Shown here: in pieces, positions 37,471-47,523 of the stretch
How the letters are laid out: each line of letters opens with the position of its first letter
Numbering within the stretch: position 1 is the stretch's first letter
DNA from: Cyclobacterium qasimii M12-11B
GTDB taxonomy: Bacteria > Bacteroidota > Bacteroidia > Cytophagales > Cyclobacteriaceae
NCBI RefSeq assembly: GCF_000427295.1
Contig: NZ_ATNM01000097.1
Span: 16,420 to 80,419, forward strand
Direction of reading: 5' to 3'
DNA length: 64,000 bases
Translations under genes and position numbers: made by a program
Notes under the pieces: generated by a model
What the model was told of the DNA's origin: nothing
The model's database searches: none
Seen by the model: the letters and a program-made list of their open reading frames with translations, nothing else

Positions 37471-38946
37471 TTATTTTATCGGTGTTCCTTTTCTATCTTT
37501 TGGTACATATTGCTCATGTGCATACGTATCTGGAAGCACTTTTATACCTGTGGTAAATTTCAAAGGTGCTTCACCAGCATAAGTAAGTTCAACGTAATGA
37601 CCAGACCAGCCTTTAGAAGGAGCAGCTATAGCTATAGTATATTCGCCATCTGCTTCAAAAGGGATATTTGTGGCTTTCCATTGAGGGCCTAAAACATCTA
37701 TCCTGAAATCTCTAGTAGTTTCATTGGTAGCAGACCATAGTTTTACAGCTACTGGTGGATTATTGATGTCTGTTTTAATTTGTATGGCATCGTCTTTTAC
37801 CTCCCAACTGTAAGAAGGTCGTTTTACGTTATTGATAATGTGAGAGTAAAATCCTAAAAGGATTTGAGAAGCATCGGAATCCCTTAAGCCATGACCAGCA
37901 TTAGGGATATATGCCAAATGGCTTTCTCCTGGCAAATCATTCCAGTAATATCTCCAGCTGTCTGGAAGGAAAAACTGATCTCCAGATCCGTTGATTAGTA
38001 ATTTAGGGATGTCTTTGTATTCTTCCAGAAACTCATAAGGTTCTACGATTTCAACCAATCGATTAAATTCCTTACTGTCCATCCAATCAAATATTCCTTC
38101 ATGTGAATAATCATTTACTGCAGGAGCCCAAAATCCGTAAGTCTGCCAATGGTGTTTAAATGAAGGTGTTAAATTAAGCATGTCTATTACTATAGGAACC
38201 ATTCCGATTACTCTGTCATCTACCGCAGCAGTTGTCCAGGTAGTCCAACCTCGTTTAGATGCACCTGCAACTACGTACTTCTCTAGAGATAAGTCTAAGT
38301 TGGTTTTAGAATAGTCTACAACTGCATCCATTGCTGAAACAACAGCTTTTGTCATAGGAAATCTAGCCAACCAAATCGCATCTTCATCTTTAGCGCCATT
38401 CTCCATAAATTCTCTCCAACCATAGGCGATTAATCCGTCTTCAGTTCTTAAACCAAGCGTGTCTCCTACAAATTGTACCGGCTGAAAAGGTATGTTATGA
38501 ACCTTTATAGCAGTAGATCCGGTGGCAAGTGCTGCCTGAAGAATCATGTCGTCTGGCTTTTCAGGTACAGTGGTGTTCTTGCTTCCACCGGAAATAACCA
38601 ATAAAGAGGTGTTGTGTTTAAGTTCATCTGGAACTACAAAGGAAACCCAATGCCACCAGGTGGTTTCGGTTACTTCTTTCTCCGTCAACCAATTTTGCGA
38701 AATGACCTTAAGGACATAATAGGAATATCCATCACCTTTGGATTCAAAAGCCAATTCGTAATTGTATACGTCCTGGTCCTTTTCTACGTAGGCCTTTAAA
38801 AGGTCAAAACCTCTTACCTTGGTTTCTTCTGCTTGAACTTCAGTGTCAGAATTGACTTTTGGCTGGCAATTGGGGAAACAAAAGAGGCTAATGCCAATTA
38901 AGAGTGCCAGTTGTAACGCTTTGTGTATCTTGATTGTATTGAACAT
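37471..38946 (-). CDS. PhoPQ-activated pathogenicity-related (PqaA-like) alpha/beta hydrolase
   Basis: The protein has 491 residues with an N-terminal lipoprotein signal (FCFPNCQP). It shows the PF10142-type pattern: TWWHWVSFVVPD, a nucleophile elbow in VVAGASKRGWTTW near residue 227, GSGDQFFLPDSWRYYW with the probable acid, and NAGHGL with the probable His. This is an alpha/beta hydrolase fold with a C-terminal beta domain. The family was named after a Salmonella gene; the bacterial enzymatic activity is undefined. Location in the periplasm or outer membrane is inferred from the lipobox. The neighbouring PQQ dehydrogenase and cytochrome genes suggest a role in breakdown of an external substrate. 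Confidence 0.82.
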   Translation of the reverse strand: MFNTIKIHKALQLALLIGISLFCFPNCQPKVNSDTEVQAEETKVRGFDLLKAYVEKDQDVYNYELAFESKGDGYSYYVLKVISQNWLTEKEVTETTWWHWVSFVVPDELKHNTSLLVISGGSKNTTVPEKPDDMILQAALATGSTAIKVHNIPFQPVQFVGDTLGLRTEDGLIAYGWREFMENGAKDEDAIWLARFPMTKAVVSAMDAVVDYSKTNLDLSLEKYVVAGASKRGWTTWTTAAVDDRVIGMVPIVIDMLNLTPSFKHHWQTYGFWAPAVNDYSHEGIFDWMDSKEFNRLVEIVEPYEFLEEYKDIPKLLINGSGDQFFLPDSWRYYWNDLPGESHLAYIPNAGHGLRDSDASQILLGFYSHIINNVKRPSYSWEVKDDAIQIKTDINNPPVAVKLWSATNETTRDFRIDVLGPQWKATNIPFEADGEYTIAIAAPSKGWSGHYVELTYAGEAPLKFTTGIKVLPDTYAHEQYVPKDRKGTPIK

Positions 38947-38999
38947 GTATTATAGGAGTAGTTTATAGATGTATTACCTAAAAGTAATAAAAAAGACCA

Positions 39000-40498
39000 T
39001 TAATAAAATGGACCTTCTTCTAAAATAATTTCCATGTCCGGTTTATGCTTTTGAAGGGCAGCTATAACCTCAGGCTTCACTGGGGTACCAAAAAGATAGA
39101 CTTTTTGAAGATTTTTAAAATCAAGAAGATAAAGCAAGTTGCCGTCATCTAATGGGGTGAAGGATAGGTTAAGCTCTTCGAGATGAGGAAGGTCTTTTAA
39201 ATAGGGAAGGCCCTCTCCGTTAATATTGGTTTTTTGTAAGATAAGCCTGCGAAGTTGAGGCATTTTTGCCAATAGAAATAGTGCATCATCATCTATGCCC
39301 GAAGAAGCTAAAGAAAGGCGTGAAAAGTAAGGGAAATAAACCGAAAATGCTTTAATCTCTTCATTTCCTACAGGAGCTGGAGGGAACTTCATTTTCATTC
39401 CAAAGTATTTGTTATTCGTCAATTCATCTGCAGAAATTTCTACTCCTACTTGCTTGCCGATCTCCTGTAATTCCTGCAAAGCAGCATTAAAAGCCTCCTT
39501 TTCTTCAAGAATCTTATATTGGGCATGTTGAATCTCGGGCATTAACCCTTCAATTTCTGCCAAGATCTCCTGATTTTCAATGTCTCCGTACTTTAGGGTA
39601 TCAGAAGCACCATTGGTTATCCAATAAGATAGTAAGGTGATTTCATTGGACGTCAATCCTGGCTTTCCTTCAGGGGGCATTCTATCGTCATGATCTTCGG
39701 GAAGCAACACCCGCACAATAAGTTCACTTTTGCTTGTGTCCTCGGGTACAACAGCATGTTTTTCGCTTTTACCCGCTTCCAATAAAGCCATATAGCTGTT
39801 GAGGAGCAGATCTCCTTTGGTTTTATTTTCATTGTGGCAGGAAACACATTTTGTATCTAAAATTGTGGCTACCATGTCGGCATAAATCAACATTTGTTCA
39901 GGGGATTTGTCGATTTTTTTTGCAGGCAGTAAAGCTTCTAAAGGAGCTGTTAGAAAATCTTCCCCATGCGTAAGGGATCCGCCAAGATGACTGGTGTAAG
40001 CCAGTGAGAGATTTGCTAGTCCAAGAAACAAGTAAAAACAAAACCGCCTTTAAGTTTTTGATGCAGATTTGATTCGTAAATAATAAGGCAAACCGATATG
40101 GATATACCTGTGATCAGAGCACCATCAAGGTGATTGTTTACCATGTCTCCTGAATAAGCTTCAGCAATAAATAATAGAAATCCAGCAACAATGGTGATAA
40201 ATGAGAAGAATACTGATGCCCAAAGAAGTGATCGGATTATAATTGGTTTATTGAAATTGGGATTGAAAAAACCCATTAAAATAAAGCCAGTGGTTATCAG
40301 GATCAATACTATTGGGAAATGCAGCACAAGTGGATGGAACCTGCCGAAAAAAACGAGCAAATGACTTTCTTGTTCAAGGCTAATAGGTACAAAAAGGATG
40401 GTGAGGTAAAGTAGGATAAGAATAGTGGGTAAAAATATTTTTTTACTAGAATAAAGGTTCCACTTTTTATCGTTTGGTGGCAAGTCGTTGTTGTCCAT
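39000..40498 (-). CDS. DUF2231-cytochrome c-LRR membrane protein, interrupted by a frameshift near 40036
   Basis: The 5' frame (40498-40016) gives four helices of the DUF2231 type (GRFHPLVLHFPIVLILI, EAYSGDMVNNH). The 3' frame (to 39000) gives a planctomycete-type cytochrome domain with CVSCHNENKTKGDLL, RMPPEGKPGLT and leucine-rich repeats (LPHLEELNLSFTPL, NLQKVYLFGTP). Adding one T to the minus-strand T run (A5 at 40034-40038 on +) joins them as GGFVF-YLFLGLANL. The result is about 500 residues, the usual architecture of such proteins. The heme faces the periplasm. An anchoring or electron-transfer role in the adjacent DUF1552/DUF1592 system is inferred. Confidence 0.8.
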
Positions 40499-40564
40499 AT
40501 GATTCCTGTATACCAGGTGCTAAGAACCTGTTATTGCGGTGATGCTTTTTGATAGTATGAGAAA

Positions 40565-41950
40565 TTAGGCTAAAATGCCATTTAGGGTGCCAGTACTGTC
40601 TGCAAATTGTGTTTGTTCTAAACCAACAGATTGCATCCAGGTTGTATAGAGGTTGGCCAGTGGAGTGTTTTCCTCATAGATAAGGTTTTGGCCGGATTTG
40701 ATTTTATGTCCTCCATGACCCCCAACAATAATGGGCAGATCTCTTGGAGAATGTCTGTTTCCATCTCTTAATCCAGAAGCAAACATTACCAAAGAATTGT
40801 CCAATAAAGTGCCATTCCCTTCTTTAATTGACTTTAACTTGTCTAAAAAATAAGCGTATTGCTCAAGGTGCCATTTGGTAATACGGTCATATTGTTCCAT
40901 GTTCCCTGGATGATTCATATGGTGAGAAAGAGAGTGGTGGGCCCCATTCACACCTTCTAAGAATGAAAAATTTCTGTTACTTACGGAGTTGCCAAACATG
41001 AAAGTGGCTACTCTACTGGCATCACTCCACATGGCTAGCGCAATGATGTCAAACATTAACCTGGTTTTCTCTGTCACATTTACACCACTGTGTACTTCAG
41101 CATATTCTTCAATATTCTGGTTTACGCTTATTAATTCACGCTTGATATCAGGGGTAATACTGCTTGCAAAATCCTTTAAACTATCCTGATTATTAATTCT
41201 TTTTTCAATTGAGCGGATAGATTCTAAATATTCTTCAAGCTTGTCTTGGTCAGACCTGCCTAAATTATTTTTAAGTGATTTGGCCTCCGTCAATACGGCA
41301 TCTAAAATGCTGCTTTTGTATGGGTTTTCTATTTTGTTATTCCCAGGAATGAAAGTTCGAAATAACCTGTCAAAAGCCATCCTAGGATCAATTTCCTTGG
41401 ATAGTGGTGTCATGGCATTTTTCCAGGAAATACTGCTGGCATAAAGTCGGGTAAACCCTACATTGATATCTACTCCAGTCTGTATTCGATCCAATCCATA
41501 TTCCAAAGAGGGAAACAGCGTCTCATTTTTATAGTGGTTGGCAAGAAGTTGATCTATAGAAATGCCACCACTGTTGATATTGTCTCCAGCCGTTTTTGAA
41601 ATTGGGAGACAAGTTAAAAGGTTGGCCGTTTTGGCGTAATGTCCGTCCGCTCCTTGGAAAATGGAATGTTGGTTCATCAACTGGCCCAAGACCAAAATGT
41701 CATCTTTTAAATGCGCTAATGGAGCCAAAGTAGGGGACAGGGTATAATTTCTACCAATTCCCTCAGGGGTCCATCTTCCAGGGTGAACACCATTTGGCAT
41801 AAACATAAAGGTGGATCTTACCGGAAACCCATCATTGCCAAATTTCTTAATATTTAGCGGAGAAGCCATTGCTTCCATAAAAGGTAGTGCAATGGCAGCC
41901 CCCATACCTTTCAATAATTTCCTCCTGGATATTTGCCACTTTTTATTCAT
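40565..41950 (-). CDS. DUF1552 protein with Tat signal
   Basis: The protein has 461 residues. The N-terminus SRRKLLKGMGAAIALPF is a twin-arginine signal. The body matches the DUF1552 family: FMPNGVHPGRWTPEG, a GADGHYAKTANLLT region, SHHMNHPG and FASGLRDGNRHSPRDLP. DUF1552 proteins are almost always encoded beside DUF1592/DUF1588/DUF1585 proteins, as here. They resemble the sulfatase/phosphatase superfamily in fold prediction, but no activity is established. Tat export implies folding or cofactor loading in the cytoplasm before export. It lies 151 bases downstream of the DUF1592 gene. Confidence 0.85.
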   Translation of the reverse strand: MNKKWQISRRKLLKGMGAAIALPFMEAMASPLNIKKFGNDGFPVRSTFMFMPNGVHPGRWTPEGIGRNYTLSPTLAPLAHLKDDILVLGQLMNQHSIFQGADGHYAKTANLLTCLPISKTAGDNINSGGISIDQLLANHYKNETLFPSLEYGLDRIQTGVDINVGFTRLYASSISWKNAMTPLSKEIDPRMAFDRLFRTFIPGNNKIENPYKSSILDAVLTEAKSLKNNLGRSDQDKLEEYLESIRSIEKRINNQDSLKDFASSITPDIKRELISVNQNIEEYAEVHSGVNVTEKTRLMFDIIALAMWSDASRVATFMFGNSVSNRNFSFLEGVNGAHHSLSHHMNHPGNMEQYDRITKWHLEQYAYFLDKLKSIKEGNGTLLDNSLVMFASGLRDGNRHSPRDLPIIVGGHGGHKIKSGQNLIYEENTPLANLYTTWMQSVGLEQTQFADSTGTLNGILA

Positions 41951-42100
41951 AAATATTAATGTTATAAAGCAAGCTTATACTTTAAATCTGTTTTTACCCC
42001 TCTGTTCCTTTCCTAAAACCAGTCATTAGTTACGCTTTTATTCTTTTATTTCTAGGAATACCAAATGTAACTATGGTTCAAGTTAGTTACTAACTATTTA

Positions 42101-44060
42101 TTAATCAATCTCATTTACCTTTTTTTGAAAATCTTTGATCTTCATTCGAAAAGGATAGCTTTGAACCAAAGCAGTAATAAATTTATCTGGATTGAATTCA
42201 TTTTCTAGTAAGCTGGCAGATAATTCCCTAATAGCGGTTTCATCTGTGAAAGTTGTACCTCTACCTATGGCAAAAGACAATGATTTTTTGGATAGGTTTC
42301 GCGCAAATTTATCTTTCTCTTTCATGAGTAAGTTTTTCAATTCTGCAGGTCCAGCAAAGGTTTCTCCTGAAATCAGTACACCTGTAGGATCTATCGGGGT
42401 ACTTCCATAGCTATCTCTCCATTTTCCATCGGCCCCAAAATTTTCCAAGCCTAATCCAAGAGGATCCATTTTTTCATGACAGGATTGACAAGCTGGGTCA
42501 TCTCGATGTCTTTCCAAAAGTGCTTTCAAGCCTAACTCTTCATGCAATGATTCATCTTCGGACAATTCAGCGACATCTGGCGGCGGTGGCGGTGGTGATG
42601 TCCCTAATATCTCCTCTAAAACCCATTTCCCCCTAAGTACCGGGCTTGTTCGGGTAGGCAACGATGTGACAGCCTGTACACTGCCTAATCCTAAAAAGCC
42701 TCCTCTGGAATTATTGGTTAGCATCACTTTTTTGAAATCGTTTCCTTCAACACCATCGATTCCATAATAGGTGGCTAGTTCTTCATTGAGAAAGGAATAA
42801 TCACTATTGATTAGGTCAAGAAAATTTTTGCTTTCAGTCATCACATAATGGAAGAAAGAAGTTGTTTCTTTGAACATGGCCTCTCTTATAGAAGGTGTGA
42901 ATTCTGGAAATCGAACCAGATCTGCCAAGGGTGCGTTGGCATCCTTTAATTTATTGATTCCCAACCACTGACTCACAAATGATTCTGAAAACCTCTCAGA
43001 CTTGGGATCATCGAGCATTCTTTTTACTTGATTTTCTATTTCTCCGGGAGCTTGAAGCTTGCCTTCCATAGCGAGGTTAAACAGTTCATCATCAGGCATA
43101 CTTGACCATAAGAAAAAAGAAAGCCTGGTAGCCAATTCAAAATCCCCCAGGGCGATTGGGTCGGGGCCCAAAGGTTCTTCTTCCATTTTGTACAAAAAGG
43201 AAGGGGAAATTAATACGGCCTTAAAAACTTCAGCAATTGATCGATTAAATTTTTGTGGATCTGGATCTTCAGGACGAGAGTGATAGACTGTAGAAAAAAG
43301 ATCTATAAATTTCTCTTTTTCTTCTGTCTTCAAAAGTCTTCTATAGGCTTTGCTGGCGAAAGGGAAAAGCACTTCTTCTGCGGCCTTTTCCGGTGGGTTG
43401 AGCGGTTTGAAATTATCTGAGAATTTAGGCATTAGCCAATTTATAAACCTTTCCCAAAGATTCTGATGATAGTCCTCAGGGACTAGTTCCTGCCATTTCT
43501 CCGGATCTTCAAAGATCCGTGAAACGATTTCTTCAGAGGCATCATAATAACGTTCCATTTTAAGGGGGGTGAAAAACAAGGATCCTCCTTGGTTGTCAAA
43601 TCCACCACCACCCGAACCATCGGCAGGAAATCTGTTCACAGCGTCAAAGTTTACACCCGTCAAATCTAAAACGGTGTAATGATACTCTGTGTGACTCAGC
43701 CTTCGGATGATAACTTTACCGGGCGTTCTTTTCTCAAGAGACTTTATTAAAATGCCATTGATTCCGTCCAGAAGAACATGATAATCCTCTTCATTTAAGC
43801 TTGGCTTATTTGATGGAGGCATTTCTTTAGACTGTATTTGATCCACTACCTTTAGCCAAAATTGCCCATCTTTTACAATGCGCCCTTCTTCTTCATATCT
43901 TTTGAGGTTTACCCCACCTTTAGGGGTTTCCTGTGTTGTGACATGAATAGCAATGCTTGTCCAATACCGGGATTATTTCGGTAGTGTAATCTAAAGTTTC
44001 CTGAGCCCTAACTTCAAAAAAACTAAAGGTAGCTAGTATCAGTAAAATATAAGATTTCAT
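42101..44060 (-). CDS. DUF1592/DUF1588/DUF1585 cytochrome protein, interrupted by a frameshift near 43925
   Basis: The 5' frame starts at ATG 44060 with a signal peptide (ILLILATFSFFEVRAQ) and the heme motif HCYSCHN, then stops at 43920. The next frame continues with PKGGVNLKRYEEEGRI..., DQIQSKEMPP, the DUF1587 start RRLSHTEYHYTVLDL, DUF1592 and a C-terminal second heme-type motif CQSCHEKMDPLG. Removing one G/C from the run at 43923-43926 restores one protein of about 650 residues. The two cytochrome motifs suggest electron transfer coupled to an unknown activity. It is upstream of DUF1552 on the same strand. Confidence 0.8.
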
Positions 44061-44611
44061 TAATGGCATAGATTTTATTGGGTTCCGTTAAAGGTTACGC
44101 CTTAAATTTAACGTAATTAATTGATTAATTCCAATGTTATTTTGATGGAAGGTGATAGGTTAGTAGGTACAACATAAAATGTTAATTTTTAATCAGTTTT
44201 ACGTTGAAAATACTGGAAATCAATGAGACAAGGGCGTTTTAGTCATATGGTAAGCATCATGACAATTTTTGATTCCACGTTTTGCGCCTGGGTTTCCTGA
44301 CTTTTCATAAGGAGTAGTCTCATCACGTAGTAGCAGTTCTATTAAATGTTTCGGTTAGGAGGCTAAAGCGAAGGTGTTAATGGTACTTAATATATGCAGT
44401 TGATGTAAGGTGATGCGGAGGTCAAAACAGTATTTTAACAACAAATACTGTTTTCAATTTCTTCACTTTATTTCAGGAAGGATGAATATTGGGGAGAAAC
44501 TTTGTATAAGTTTAATGCAATAATGTAATAACTATATAGGATTGGTTTAGGACTTGAGTCTTGTCAGCATGATGCTACTACAACTTGCTGATGGAATCCT
44601 ATGTAATAGGC
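44061..44611. other. Long intergenic stretch between the DUF1592 gene and sucD
   Basis: No gene or RNA was recognised in about 550 bases. The left end must hold the DUF1592 promoter on the minus strand, but no clear TAnnTTTG element was assigned. Confidence 0.35.
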
Positions 44612-44643
44612 AAAAAAAATAAGGAGATCAATTGATCTCCTTA
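44612..44643 (-). terminator. Intrinsic terminator of sucD
   Basis: A perfect 24-base palindrome (44620-44643, half-site TAAGGAGATCAA) is followed on the minus strand by eight Ts (As 44612-44619). It begins 42 bases past the sucD stop. Confidence 0.85.
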
Positions 44644-44684
44644 TAAAAATACTGCTTCAAACGTGAAGTGTTTGGAATGCTAAA

Positions 44685-45566
44685 TTAAGCATCAACACCC
44701 AATGCTTTAGCCATTACCTCTCCAATTTCGGCTGGAGATTCAGCTACAAAAATGCCATTTTCTTTCATGATACGCATTTTTGCAATGGCTGTATCATCTT
44801 TGCCACCAATAATTGCTCCTGCATGTCCCATTCTTCTACCTGGAGGTGCTGTCTGTCCTGCGATAAAACCTACCACAGGTTTTTTGTTTCCATTTTCTTT
44901 AATCCACTGGGCAGCTTCTGCTTCATAATTACCACCAATCTCACCGATCATCACTATGGCATCAGTTTCAGGATCTTCCATTAACAACTGAACTGCTTCT
45001 TTTGTAGATGTTCCGATTATAGGATCACCACCAATACCAATAGCAGTTGATACACCTAATCCAGCTTTTGTAATTTGGTCAGCTGCTTCATAGGTAAGGG
45101 TACCTGATTTTGAAACGATACCAACTCGACCTTGTTTAAATACAAAGCCAGGCATAATGCCAACTTTCGCCTCGCCAGGAGTAATTACGCCAGGGCAGTT
45201 AGGTCCAACCAAAATTGCTCCTTTTTTCTTAACATACGGCTTGGCTTTCATCATATCCTTTACAGGAATTCCTTCCGTAATCGCGATGATCACTTTGATA
45301 CCCGCATCCGCAGCTTCCATAATTGCATCTGCAGCAAAAGCTGGGGGAACAAAGATTATAGTAGTATCTGCTCCCTTAGATTTAACTGCATCTTCAACCG
45401 TATTAAATACTGGCTTGCCTAAATGAGTACTACCACCTTTTCCAGGAGTAACGCCTCCTACAACATTGGTACCATATTCTATCATCTGCTGGGCGTGAAA
45501 AGAACCTTCAGTTCCTGTGAACCCTTGTACAATTACTTTGGAATTTTTATTTACCAATACGCTCAT
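44685..45566 (-). CDS. sucD: Succinyl-CoA synthetase alpha subunit
   Basis: The protein has 293 residues. The CoA-binding N-terminal domain has [12 protein letters not shown] near residue 15 and [10 protein letters not shown] mid-region [12 protein letters not shown] and [12 protein letters not shown] follow. The active-site phosphohistidine is in [11 protein letters not shown] near residue 245. It forms succinyl-CoA/succinate interconversion with the beta subunit, generating ATP or GTP in the TCA cycle. No sucC is adjacent, which is common in Bacteroidota. It has its own promoter and terminator. Confidence 0.95.
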   Translation of the reverse strand: MSVLVNKNSKVIVQGFTGTEGSFHAQQMIEYGTNVVGGVTPGKGGSTHLGKPVFNTVEDAVKSKGADTTIIFVPPAFAADAIMEAADAGIKVIIAITEGIPVKDMMKAKPYVKKKGAILVGPNCPGVITPGEAKVGIMPGFVFKQGRVGIVSKSGTLTYEAADQITKAGLGVSTAIGIGGDPIIGTSTKEAVQLLMEDPETDAIVMIGEIGGNYEAEAAQWIKENGNKKPVVGFIAGQTAPPGRRMGHAGAIIGGKDDTAIAKMRIMKENGIFVAESPAEIGEVMAKALGVDA

Positions 45567-45591
45567 AAGTCTACTTTTAATTAATTTGCTA

Positions 45592-45620
45592 CAAAAATAG
45601 AAGATAAAGAGTGATCACAA
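45592..45620 (-). promoter_or_regulatory. Consensus promoter of sucD
   Basis: On the minus strand TTG (CAA at 45618-45620), an 18-base spacer and TATTTTTG (45599-45592) match the Bacteroidota consensus. The start codon is 25 bases downstream. Confidence 0.68.
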
Positions 45621-46125
45621 AAAGAAATGGCAAACAATATCAATTAAATTTATACTATGGATAACTTTTTATATTTTTATGGGAGATAACTTCTCCAATG
45701 AGATAAGTTTTTCTAGACTGTTTTTGCGTTTATTTGCTTTTTTTTAAACGAGGCGAAATTGTGATATTAAAACAGAAATAAGGGGGGCAAGTAGTTTAAC
45801 CAACCAAATATTACCTCTTTTTAATGTTGGATTGGGATTTATTTGGGTAGATTTAAAAATTAGAAATCTAAAAAGTGGTGATAAGATCCTTTTAGGTTTT
45901 CAAAACAGCATTTATAGTTTTTCGGCAGGTAAAAGATTAGCTAACTTCCTCTGTCCTTTGGTTAGATTTGAAATAATCGAGATACCGAAAGCAAGTAACT
46001 AACTTGAATGGAAAGGATCGAGACCTAAATAATTGTACGTTAAACTTTTAAAGTTATTGATTTTGTTAACCTACAAGCTTTTTATAAAATTTAAGTAAAT
46101 CGTTCCTCACAAAGGAAGGGAAATT
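45621..46125. other. Intergenic stretch upstream of the sensor kinase gene
   Basis: About 500 bases of AT-rich sequence without an acceptable open frame or RNA. It probably contains the kinase promoter, which I could not locate confidently. Confidence 0.35.
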
Positions 46126-47486
46126 ATGGAAAGTTCCAGAAATAAAAAGGCTTATTCGAAAAAGCTGCCTTCAGACAAAAAGCAATTGGCCTTGATGGCA
46201 GCATTGGCTGTTTATCCTGAATCAGGGACCGATCCACTTATGGTTGAAATTCCAATTTACAATCAATTTTGGTTTGTGCTTATAGTGGTCATCTTTCTGT
46301 TAGCTATAATTTGTGGTATTTGTGTTTTCGTTCGTCAAACAAGAGATAGAGGAATTCTAAGAAGCACCCTTCAAAAGAAAACATAGAAATTGCCCAAAGG
46401 GAAGACCGCTTCAAGTTTGTTTGGAACAATTCCCAAGATGGGTTGTTGCTTTCTGTTTTAGGAGGGAAAGTGTTGGCCGCTAATCCAGCTTTTTGCTCAA
46501 TGGGAAATGTAAGTGAAAAACTGCTGCAAGAAAATGGTTTGCAGTATTTATTTCCAAATTCCGACACTTTTGAAACCATAAGAAAGGAGATTGCTGAGAA
46601 GATGAAACTTAACGATGACATTAAGGTCGTCAGAGAAATTGTGATGCCACTAAGTTCCGGTGATAAAGAGATTGAAGTTTCAATTTCAAAGATGAAGGAA
46701 AGTTTCGAAGGTAAAGTTATGTTTCTGAATGTTTTTCGAGATATTTCAAAGAAAAAAGCTTACGAAAAAGGCTTGAAAATTGCCAAGGAAAAGGCGGAGG
46801 AAGTGAGTCATATGAAAAGTAATATTATCTCCAATATGAGTCATGAAATTCGGACGCCATTAAATGGGATACTTGGGAGTACTGAATACATTATTCAAAC
46901 CAGATCTGAGGATAAGGAACTTTTAGAGCACTTGAATATTATAAAAGAAAGTGGTGAACGGCTGCTTCATACCATTACTAATTTCCTGGACCTGTCTTCT
47001 TTAGAGTCAGATGAGCTAAATATTGTTTTAGAAAATACCAATGTCAATGATTTTATTTCAAAAATATTGATAAATCATAAATCCATAGGGATAAAAAAAG
47101 GTATCTTAGTCACTTCAAAATTTTTAACAAAACCGTTTGAAGCAGCTATAGAACGGAAATACCTTCAAATTATTGTCAATAATATAGTAGGGAATTCAGT
47201 TAAATATTCGGAAACAGGGTTGATCCAGGTCGTTGTGGAGAAAATTGAAGACCAATTGGTCATAAAAGTACATGATCAAGGTATAGGTATTAGTAAAGAT
47301 TACTTAGATAAGTTGTTTTTCCCATTTGAACAAGAGAGTAAAGGCTTTAGCCGTAAATTTGAAGGTTCAGGCTTGGGCTTGGCTATTACCAAGCATTTAA
47401 TTGAAAAATTAAATGGGCAAATACAAGTGGAAAGTGAAAAAGGAAATGGTACTTTAGTAAGAATTTCATTACCACTTTATAAATAG
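46126..47486 (+). CDS. Membrane PAS sensor histidine kinase, interrupted by a frameshift near 46375
   Basis: The first frame (46126-46386) has a short cytoplasmic start, a hydrophobic helix (FWFVLIVVIFLLAIICGICVFV) and a charged linker. The kinase frame, open from about 46350 to 47486, starts with a PAS domain (REDRFKFVWNNSQDG). HisKA follows, with MSHEIRTPLNGILG, and then HATPase (NNIVGNSVKYS, DQGIGISKDYL, GSGLGLAI). One extra A in either A4 run at 46373-46381 gives LQKENIEIAQREDRF and a protein of about 453 residues. It is 37 bases before the receiver-kinase gene, likely its partner. Confidence 0.8.
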
Positions 47487-47523
47487 ACTATTTTAGGGCA
47501 CGTTATTATTTAATTTTGTAAGT

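Noticed and set aside
47511..47518. TAATTTTG before the receiver-kinase gene as a promoter
   Set aside because: It lies five bases before the ATG, leaving no room for a leader; the gene is probably co-transcribed with the upstream kinase.
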